Below are positions 6,163 through 14,000 of a DNA stretch of 14,000 nt, piece by piece (positions within the stretch are counted from its first letter, which is position 1; every line of letters begins with the position of its first letter). A program made the position numbers and the translations under genes. The stretch lies in assembly GCA_937969105.1 (NCBI GenBank), contig CALBUZ010000143.1, positions 1-14,000 of the forward strand, read 5' to 3'. Origin of the DNA: an uncultured Collinsella sp. Lineage in GTDB: Bacteria; Actinomycetota; Coriobacteriia; Coriobacteriales; Coriobacteriaceae. The notes beneath the pieces were generated by a model. The model ran no database searches and had not been told where the DNA came from. It worked only from the letters and a program-made list of their open reading frames with translations.

Positions 6163-7446
6163 TTAGTAGATGACGGGATCGGGAACAGTAGCGTGCTCGA
6201 CATGAGCGCCAAGCGCCTGCAGCTTTTCAACAAACTGCTCGTAGCCGCGCTTAATGTGATGGATGGCCGAGACCTCGGTCGTGCCGTCGGCAATTAGGCC
6301 GGCAACGACGAGTGCCGCGCCACCACGAAGATCCGGTGAGGTTACCTGAGCGCCGGAGAAGCCCTTGACGCCGTGAATCATAGCGTGATGGCTCTCGATG
6401 CGAATATCGGCGCCCATGCGCACCAGCTCGGATGCAAACATAAAGCGATTCTCGAAGATGTTCTCGGTGATAACGGAGCTGCCGTCGGCCAGGGCGGAGA
6501 GCACCATGATCTGCGCCTGCATGTCCGTGGGGAACCCGGGGAACGGAAGCGTCTGGATGTCGACCGGTTTGATACGCTCGGCACGGTTCACATGGACGCC
6601 ATCCTCGACGCGCTCGCAGTCAATACCCATGAGCTCCATCTTCTTGAGCACCATGCCCAAGTGAATGGGGCAAAAGCCCGTGACATCGACACCGCGATCG
6701 TCGGCCATCAACGCACCGGCAACGATAAAGGTACCGGCCTCGATACGGTCGCCCACCACGCGATGGGTAACGGGATGCAGCTCTTCCACGCCCTCGATGG
6801 TCACGACAGGCGTACCGGCGCCGACAATCTTGGCGCCCATCTCGTTGAGCATGTTGGCGAGATCGACGATCTCGGGCTCACGGGCGGCATTATCGATAAC
6901 CGTGGTACCCTGCGCGCGCACGGAGGCCATGATGAGGTTCTCGGTCGCACCGACACTGGCAAACTCGAGCGTGACGGTGGTACCGTGCAGGCCCTGGGGC
7001 GCGTTGGCGTTGATATAGCCGTGGGCGGTATCGAACTCAACGCCCAAGGCCTCAAGACCCAAGATATGCATGTCGATCTTGCGAGCGCCCAGGTTGCAGC
7101 CGCCGGGCATGGCGATCTTGGCGCGATGGAAACGGCCCAGCAGGGGTCCCATGACGGCGGTGGAAGCACGCATCTTAGCGACGAGCTCATAGGGAGCCTC
7201 CCAGGAATCGACCTGGGAGGTATCGATCTCGAGCGTGTGCTCGTCGATAACATCAATCGTGGCGCCCATACCCTTGAGCACCTTGCCCATCACGTGGACA
7301 TCGGAAATATCAGGCACGTTCTGCAGCGTCGTCTTGCCCGGCGCCAGAAGCGTTGCCGCCATAAGTTTGAGCGCGGAGTTCTTGGCACCCGAAACAGGCA
7401 CGGAACCTCCGATGGCGTGGCCACCCTCAACGCGGATAATATCCAA
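6163..7446 (-). CDS. murA: UDP-N-acetylglucosamine 1-carboxyvinyltransferase
   Basis: MurA transfers enolpyruvate from phosphoenolpyruvate to UDP-GlcNAc, the first committed cytoplasmic step of peptidoglycan synthesis and the fosfomycin target. The 427 residues match the family length. Key residues are Lys22-Asn23 in SGAKNSALK, Cys117 in MPGGCNLGAR (the residue fosfomycin modifies, so the enzyme should be of the sensitive type), Asp308 in FPTDMQAQ, and Arg400 in IKRGYE. The start is TTG at 7446, supported by AAAGGG six bases upstream and by the usual N-terminus (MDIIRVEGG). It follows atpC by 88 bases, with a terminator-like hairpin in the gap, and precedes the LCP gene by 12 bases. A second MurA paralogue elsewhere cannot be judged from here. 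Confidence 0.97.
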   Translation of the reverse strand: MDIIRVEGGHAIGGSVPVSGAKNSALKLMAATLLAPGKTTLQNVPDISDVHVMGKVLKGMGATIDVIDEHTLEIDTSQVDSWEAPYELVAKMRASTAVMGPLLGRFHRAKIAMPGGCNLGARKIDMHILGLEALGVEFDTAHGYINANAPQGLHGTTVTLEFASVGATENLIMASVRAQGTTVIDNAAREPEIVDLANMLNEMGAKIVGAGTPVVTIEGVEELHPVTHRVVGDRIEAGTFIVAGALMADDRGVDVTGFCPIHLGMVLKKMELMGIDCERVEDGVHVNRAERIKPVDIQTLPFPGFPTDMQAQIMVLSALADGSSVITENIFENRFMFASELVRMGADIRIESHHAMIHGVKGFSGAQVTSPDLRGGAALVVAGLIADGTTEVSAIHHIKRGYEQFVEKLQALGAHVEHATVPDPVIY

Positions 7447-7459
7447 GGTCTACCCTTTC

Positions 7460-7498
7460 AAAAAGCATGCCCGGGGTGGCTGGGCCATCCCGGGCATG
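7460..7498 (-). terminator. Terminator/attenuator between atpC and murA
   Basis: CATGCCCGGG (7466-7475) and CCCGGGCATG (7489-7498) make a perfect ten-pair GC-rich stem that can extend by about three pairs. On the minus strand it is followed by C and then five T (7464-7460). It probably ends much of the ATP synthase transcript. The T-run stops one base before the murA Shine-Dalgarno sequence GAAAGGG, so any transcript serving murA from upstream must read through it. Confidence 0.8.
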
Positions 7499-7534
7499 AT
7501 GTGTTCGCAAATGGTCGAACGCTAAAACGTCTGA

Positions 7535-7927
7535 CTATTGGGCAAGCTTGAGCTTACACCATGCGATTTCATTATAGAGGTAGGCGCGGCGTGCATCATC
7601 CTCCGACAAATTACCCAGCTTCTCTTCAAAACCTTGAATATCAGCTTTAACCTTGTCGGCGTCGACGGTCGCCAAATCGCAAGCGCGCTCGGCGAGGACG
7701 GTCACGACATCGTCCGCAACCTGGGCATAGCCGCCGGCCACGGCAAACGTGTGGTCGACAGTGCCCATGGCCTTATCGGAAACGCGAACGTAACCGCGGT
7801 CGATCGTGCAGATTTCGCTGGAGTGAGCAGGCAGAACGCCAAACTCGCCATCCGTGGACGGAATCGACACAAACGCAGCGTCGCCCTCATAGGCGCAGCT
7901 CACGGGGCACACGATGCGGATACGCAT
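7535..7927 (-). CDS. atpC: ATP synthase F1 epsilon subunit
   Basis: The epsilon subunit sits on the central stalk of F1, couples gamma to the c-ring, and can inhibit ATP hydrolysis. The 130 residues are a normal length. They hold an N-terminal beta-sandwich (about 1-84, with the conserved DGEFGVLPAHS at 26-36) and a C-terminal helical hairpin (about 85-130, with EDDARRAYLYNE). It begins three bases after the atpD stop, and its Shine-Dalgarno GGAGAAG lies inside the end of atpD, so translation is likely coupled. It is the last gene of the atp cluster, followed by a terminator. Confidence 0.95.
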   Translation of the reverse strand: MRIRIVCPVSCAYEGDAAFVSIPSTDGEFGVLPAHSSEICTIDRGYVRVSDKAMGTVDHTFAVAGGYAQVADDVVTVLAERACDLATVDADKVKADIQGFEEKLGNLSEDDARRAYLYNEIAWCKLKLAQ

Positions 7928-7930
7928 AAC

Positions 7931-10293
<2,363 letters not shown>

Positions 10294-10298
10294 AGGGC

Positions 10299-11897
10299 TT
10301 AGTTCTCCTCTGATCCAGTCGTATCGGCATGGTGCTTGGCCATGAACTGCTGCTTGAAGTCACCGATGACACGCAAGAGCTCGGCCTTGGTGTCGTCGTC
10401 GATCTTCTTGGCGCGAACCTTGTCGAGCAGCGAGCCAAAGCCATTGTCCATGTACTCGATGAGCTCGGCACGGAAAGGCAGCACGTCAGCGATCTCCAGG
10501 TCATCCAGGAAGCCCTCGTTGCCAGCGAACAGCGTAACGATCTGCTCGCCAACCTCAAACGGCTGGTAGCGCGGCTGCTTCAGGAGCTCGGTCATGCGGG
10601 CACCATGGGTCAGCTGCTTCTGAGTAGCCTCGTCAAGGTCGGAGCCAAACTGGGTAAAGCCAGCGAGCTCCTGATAGGAAGCAAGGTCCAGGCGAAGGTT
10701 GCCGGCGACCTGCTTCATGGCCTTGGTCTGTGCATCGCCACCGACGCGGGACACGGAGATGCCCACGTCAACTGCCGGGCGCTGACCCTGGAAGAAGAGC
10801 TCGGACTGCAGGTAGATCTGACCATCGGTAATGGAAATGACGTTGGTCGGAATGTAGGCCGAGACGTCGCCGTCCTGGGTCTCGATGATCGGCAGTGCCG
10901 TCATGGAGCCGTAGCCGTTCTTCTTGGACATCTTGACGGCACGCTCGAGCAGACGAGAGTGCAGGTAGAAGATGTCGCCAGGATAGGCCTCGCGTCCGGG
11001 CGGACGATGCAGCGTCAGCGACATCTGACGGTAGGCCACGGCCTGCTTGGACAGGTCGTCGTAGATGACGAGCACGTGACCGCCGGGGTTGGTCTCGCTG
11101 GCGGGCTTACCGTCCTCGCCGTTGTACATAAAGAACTCGCCGATAGCGGCACCGGCCATAGGCGCGATGTACTGCATAGGGGCGGAATCGGCAGCGGTGG
11201 CCGAAACGATGATGGTGTAGTCGAGCGCACCGTGCTGAGCGAGGGTCTCGCGGATGTTGGCAACCGTGGAGGCCTTCTGGCCGATGGCGACATAGATGCA
11301 GACCATGCCCTTGCCGCGCTGATTGAGGATAGCGTCGATGGCAATGGCGGTCTTACCGGTCTTGCGGTCGCCGATGATGAGCTCACGCTGACCACGGCCG
11401 ATAGGCACCATGGAGTCGATGGCCAACAGGCCGGTCTGAACCGGCTCGCACACCGGGGTACGGTCGATAACGCCGGGGGCCTTGAACTCGATGGGGCGAC
11501 GGTGCGTGGCGACGATGTCGCCCAGGCCGTCGATGGGCTGGCCGAGCGGATTGACGACGCGGCCGAGCATAGCGCGGCTCACGGGGATATCCATAATGCG
11601 GCCAGTGGTGCGGCACTCGTCGCCTTCCTTGATGGAGTCGACGGCACCGAACAGAACGGCGCCGACCTCGTCACGGTCAAGGTTCTGGGCAAGGCCGAAG
11701 ACGGTCTCGCCGGTATCGGAGCTCTTGAACTCCAGAAGCTCGCCTGCCATGGCGCTCTTGAGGCCGGAGACGCGCGCGATGCCGTCGCCTACCTCGTCGA
11801 CCGTCGAAACCTCATGCGTATCGACCGTCGCGGAGAGGCTCGTGAGCTGCTCCTGCAGTTTCTTGGCGATATCCTGGGCATTGAGGGTTTCGGACAT
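10299..11897 (-). CDS. atpA: ATP synthase F1 alpha subunit
   Basis: Alpha alternates with beta in the F1 head; it binds nucleotide without catalysis and supplies an arginine finger to the beta site. The 532 residues carry Walker A GDRKTGKT (176-183, Lys182), GQKAST (206-211), [15 protein letters not shown] (279-293), [11 protein letters not shown] (298-308) and the arginine finger Arg384 in SVSRVGG. Between GEFF and [10 protein letters not shown] (about 257-273) it has roughly a dozen extra residues, rich in Gly, Glu and Asn, that typical alpha subunits lack. Its ATG overlaps the atpH stop by one base (TAATG), with GGAGGTG upstream. Confidence 0.98.
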   Translation of the reverse strand: MSETLNAQDIAKKLQEQLTSLSATVDTHEVSTVDEVGDGIARVSGLKSAMAGELLEFKSSDTGETVFGLAQNLDRDEVGAVLFGAVDSIKEGDECRTTGRIMDIPVSRAMLGRVVNPLGQPIDGLGDIVATHRRPIEFKAPGVIDRTPVCEPVQTGLLAIDSMVPIGRGQRELIIGDRKTGKTAIAIDAILNQRGKGMVCIYVAIGQKASTVANIRETLAQHGALDYTIIVSATAADSAPMQYIAPMAGAAIGEFFMYNGEDGKPASETNPGGHVLVIYDDLSKQAVAYRQMSLTLHRPPGREAYPGDIFYLHSRLLERAVKMSKKNGYGSMTALPIIETQDGDVSAYIPTNVISITDGQIYLQSELFFQGQRPAVDVGISVSRVGGDAQTKAMKQVAGNLRLDLASYQELAGFTQFGSDLDEATQKQLTHGARMTELLKQPRYQPFEVGEQIVTLFAGNEGFLDDLEIADVLPFRAELIEYMDNGFGSLLDKVRAKKIDDDTKAELLRVIGDFKQQFMAKHHADTTGSEEN

Positions 11898-12373
11898 TAG
11901 GCTTCACCTCCGTACGAATTAGCAGAGTTTGCGAGGGTCTCCTGCGCGATGCGCAGCTGCGTCTTGACGGAAATGTCACGACGCTCGCCGCGGGCCTCGA
12001 GCACCAGGCCGCCCACGATAGACGGGTCGACCTGCTCGATAAGGAATACCTTGCGGCCGAAGTCCTGCTCGCATTTCTTAGTGATGGTTTGACGCAGCTC
12101 GTCGTCGAGCGGGATCGCCGTGGTGACGGTCACGCCCACTACATCCTCGTCTTCCTCGGCAACATACTTAAAGGCAGCTGCCACCTTGGGAAGAAGGTCG
12201 AGCTGGTCGCGCTTGGACATGGTGTCGAGCACGGCGATGATCTCGGGGCTGGCGCTAGCCAGGCGCTCGATCATCTCGAGGTCCTCGAACACATGGTTCT
12301 CGGCCTTGGCGGCTTCCAAAAGGGAGCGCGCGTAGGTCTCGAGCACCTTGTCCTGATAGCGGCTAGTCGGCAT
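11897..12373 (-). CDS. atpH: ATP synthase F1 delta subunit
   Basis: Delta caps the F1 head and ties it to the b-subunit peripheral stalk. The 158 residues show an N-terminal helical bundle starting with [10 protein letters not shown], followed by [10 protein letters not shown] and the C-terminal signature [12 protein letters not shown] (115-126). It is shorter than the typical 175-180 residues, with the loss apparently in the N-terminal bundle. It overlaps the end of atpF by 11 bases and the start of atpA by one base. Confidence 0.94.
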   Translation of the reverse strand: MPTSRYQDKVLETYARSLLEAAKAENHVFEDLEMIERLASASPEIIAVLDTMSKRDQLDLLPKVAAAFKYVAEEDEDVVGVTVTTAIPLDDELRQTITKKCEQDFGRKVFLIEQVDPSIVGGLVLEARGERRDISVKTQLRIAQETLANSANSYGGEA

Positions 12374-12965
12374 TCAGGCTACCTGCTTCCTGGATGTAGC
12401 GCTCGATGAGCTTCTTCTGCTCGGACTCGTCCTCGAGCGCCTCGCCCACGATCTTGGTGGCGACGGCAACGGACAGGTCGGCGATGGAGCTCGCGGCACC
12501 GGCGTAGATGGACTTGCGCTCGTCCTCGACGGTCGTGTGGGCCTTGGCGATGATCTCCTCGGCCTCCTTGTGAGCAGCCTCGATGATACGGGCGCGCTCG
12601 GACTCGGCGTCCTTACGGGCCTCGAGAACGATGTCGGCAGCCTGACGACGGGCGTCGGTGACGATCGAGTCGGACTCAGCGCGCTTGGCGATAGCCTCCT
12701 GCTTGGTCTTCTCGGCCTCATCGAGGCTCTCCTCGATCTTCTTGCCGCGCTCCTCCATGGTTTTCATGATGCCCGGCAGGGCGACCTTTGCCAGCACGAT
12801 CCAGATGATCAGGAAGGCGATAAGCGCCGGGATGAACTCCGCCATCTTAGGGATGAGGATGTCCGCACCGGCAGCGCCGTCCTCGGCGAACGCGGAAACC
12901 GGCATGAGCAGCGCGGCCGCGGACGCGGAGAGTGCGATCGCGCTCTTCTGGGATGAAAGATTCAT
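12363..12965 (-). CDS. atpF: ATP synthase F0 b subunit
   Basis: The b subunit forms the peripheral stalk that holds the F1 head against rotation. The 200 residues show an unusual N-terminal stretch (1-27) with a basic n-region, a hydrophobic core and an AFA-ED junction like a signal-peptidase site. The expected membrane segment (about 43-63) follows, then a long charged coiled coil (about 66-165) rich in Glu, Lys and Ala, and a C-terminal delta-binding region. The extra leader makes it longer than an E. coli-type b subunit of 156 residues. Only one b gene is present, so the stalk is probably a homodimer. It lies 15 bases after atpE and overlaps atpH. Confidence 0.95.
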   Translation of the reverse strand: MNLSSQKSAIALSASAAALLMPVSAFAEDGAAGADILIPKMAEFIPALIAFLIIWIVLAKVALPGIMKTMEERGKKIEESLDEAEKTKQEAIAKRAESDSIVTDARRQAADIVLEARKDAESERARIIEAAHKEAEEIIAKAHTTVEDERKSIYAGAASSIADLSVAVATKIVGEALEDESEQKKLIERYIQEAGSLNAD

Positions 12966-12980
12966 ACTTGACGCTCCGTG

Positions 12981-13175
12981 CTATTTAACGATCAGCGCGA
13001 CAACGAAGCCGATCAGAGCCAGAGCCTCGCCGAAGGCGGAGCCCATGATGAAGACGGTGAACACGCGGCCCTGGACCTCAGGCTGACGGGCCATAGCACC
13101 CGTAGCACCCAGAGCAGACAGGCCGATAGCAAGACCAGCGCCGATAACACCGAGACCGTAACCGATAACTCCCAC
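12981..13175 (-). CDS. atpE: ATP synthase F0 c subunit
   Basis: The c subunit forms the rotor ring that carries ions across the membrane. It is a hairpin of two membrane helices (about 3-27 and 38-62) joined by the polar loop ARQPEVQG (29-36). The ion-binding carboxylate is Glu50 in GSAFGEALAL. The Gln of helix 1 and the Ser after the Glu that mark sodium-binding rings are Ile17 and Ala51 here, so proton coupling is expected. At 64 residues it is shorter than most (70-90), with little sequence before helix 1. The start is GTG at 13175, supported by a strong AAAGGAGG four bases upstream. A gap of 124 bases separates it from atpB. Confidence 0.95.
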   Translation of the reverse strand: MGVIGYGLGVIGAGLAIGLSALGATGAMARQPEVQGRVFTVFIMGSAFGEALALIGFVVALIVK

Positions 13176-13179
13176 GATT

Positions 13180-13187
13180 CCTCCTTT
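13180..13187 (-). promoter_or_regulatory. Strong Shine-Dalgarno site for atpE
   Basis: AAAGGAGG on the minus strand lies four bases before the GTG start of atpE. It is among the best ribosome-binding sites in the window, which fits the need for many c subunits per enzyme. Confidence 0.75.
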
Positions 13188-13299
13188 GTCGTGCGTGTCT
13201 TATTTCACGCAGGATAACCTTTTTATAACTGCCGGGCTCCATGGGTACAGGCACCGGCGGTTTAACGAATTGCCTTACCTTTAAGGCGCGAACGGAAGA

Positions 13300-13926
13300 T
13301 TACTCCTCCTCCGCGACCTCCTCTGCCTCGGAGACATACACGGCGGTAAGGACCGTGAAGACGTAAGCCTGGATGGCACCGACCACGAGCTCGATCGCAT
13401 AGATCAGGATGAGAATGGCAAGCCAGGCCAGCGAAGGCAGGGCGCCGACGGCGTGGGCCGCGGAAGCCTGCTGAAGCAGCGGCTGCATGAACATGCTCGC
13501 CATGATGGCGAACGAGCCCATGACCACGTGTCCTGCGAACATGTTGCAGAACAGACGGACGGCGAGCGTGATGAGGCGCAGGAAGGTCGAGAAAAGCTCG
13601 ACGACCCACACAAGCACGTTCATCGGGAAGCTCACGCCCTGCGGGGCGAGGCTCTTGATGTAGCCGATCACGCCGTGAGCCTTGCATCCGTAGTAGATGA
13701 AGTACACGAAGGCGAAGATGGCGAGCGCGGCGGTGGAGCCGATTGCGCCGGTGCCGGGCTTCATTCCCGGGATCAGGCCGATCATGTTATTGATCAGGAT
13801 GAACAGGAAAAGCGAGCACAGGAACGGGAAGTGCTTCTTCCAGTTCTCACCCACGACGCCCTTGCCGATATCGTTCTCGACGTACTCGATGATGTACTCG
13901 AAACCGTTGACGAAGAAGCCCTTGGG
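13300..13926 (-). CDS. atpB: ATP synthase F0 a subunit, 5' end missing
   Basis: The a subunit is the membrane stator that passes protons to the c-ring. About 208 genuine residues remain, covering most of the membrane helices. Seen are the Arg in VRLFCNMFAGH, which is the essential proton-path arginine (position 124 of the genuine fragment, with Cys where Gly is common three residues on), and the helix IELVVGAIQAYVF with the conserved Gln. An acidic tail (SEAEEVAEEE) ends it. The frame stays open to a GTG at 13944, but its first six codons (MCSSDL) are Illumina adapter read in reverse. True sequence starts at Pro (13926). I estimate 50-60 N-terminal residues are missing. As the first atp gene here, its promoter and any atpI lie beyond the contig end. 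Confidence 0.95.
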   Translation of the reverse strand, partial: PKGFFVNGFEYIIEYVENDIGKGVVGENWKKHFPFLCSLFLFILINNMIGLIPGMKPGTGAIGSTAALAIFAFVYFIYYGCKAHGVIGYIKSLAPQGVSFPMNVLVWVVELFSTFLRLITLAVRLFCNMFAGHVVMGSFAIMASMFMQPLLQQASAAHAVGALPSLAWLAILILIYAIELVVGAIQAYVFTVLTAVYVSEAEEVAEEE

Positions 13927-13927
13927 A

Positions 13928-14000
13928 AGATCGGAAGAGCACACGTCTGAACTCCAGTCACACTTGAATCTCGTATGCCGTCTTCTGCTTGAAAAAAAAA
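13928..14000 (+). other. Illumina TruSeq adapter contamination at contig end
   Basis: From 13928 the sequence is the TruSeq read-1 adapter (34 bases, beginning AGATCGGAAGAGC). The six-base index ACTTGA follows at 13962-13967, then the 24-base flow-cell end finishing TGCCGTCTTCTGCTTG at 13991, then nine A. This is the standard read-through of a short insert, not biological DNA. The exact junction could be a base either way because of A-tailing. Confidence 0.99.

Noticed and set aside
13176..13299. Possible regulatory RNA between atpB and atpE
   Set aside because: Only a weak five-pair stem (GCCGG 13231-13235 with CCGGC 13254-13258) around an 18-base loop is seen; a spacer before atpE is common in atp operons.
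13927..13944. GTG start of atpB at 13944
   Set aside because: These codons are Illumina adapter sequence, so the true start of atpB is not in the window.

Overview
The window reads as chromosomal DNA from a GC-rich Gram-positive bacterium, most likely a gut member of the Coriobacteriia close to Collinsella. That placement is inference from GC-rich codon use, Actinobacteria-like protein sequences, and an F-type ATP synthase operon followed by murA and a LytR-CpsA-Psr gene; no rRNA or other marker gene is present to confirm it. The right edge is a physical contig end: the last 73 bases are an untrimmed Illumina TruSeq adapter with its index and a poly-A run.

Layout, left to right. 1-257: no gene, but nested inverted repeats. 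258-1658 (-): a phosphoglucomutase/phosphomannomutase-family enzyme. 1818-3146 (-): a two-gene unit, transcribed as a short DtxR/MntR-type metal-dependent regulator followed by a homocysteine S-methyltransferase, ending at a strong terminator. 3147-3266: a divergent control region with an 18-bp palindrome. 3267-4514 (+): peptidase T, the only plus-strand gene, with its own terminator. 4515-4920 (406 bases, no gene): the pepT terminator, five GTCCCC motifs including a 23-bp tandem duplication, and two hairpins at the 3' side of the minus-strand genes. 4921-7446 (-): murA and then a LytR-CpsA-Psr wall-polymer ligase. 7535-13926 (-): the ATP synthase genes atpB-E-F-H-A-G-D-C in canonical order, atpB cut at its 5' end by the contig end.

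The atp genes make the membrane motor (a, c, b) and the catalytic head (delta, alpha, gamma, beta, epsilon). They are packed with 1-11 base overlaps or gaps of 3-15 bases, except 124 bases between atpB and atpE, which implies one coupled mRNA. murA makes the first committed peptidoglycan precursor and the LCP protein attaches glycopolymers to the wall, so that pair forms an envelope unit. A terminator hairpin lies directly before the murA ribosome-binding site, so murA expression may depend on controlled read-through from the atp mRNA.

I see no phage, CRISPR, toxin-antitoxin or clearly new defence system. The observations most worth checking are the metal-regulator/methyltransferase pair with its palindrome, the terminator in front of murA, an insertion in AtpA, the leader on AtpF, the clustering of TATATA in the first 2.7 kb, the GTCCCC repeats, and the adapter contamination, which gives atpB a false N-terminus.
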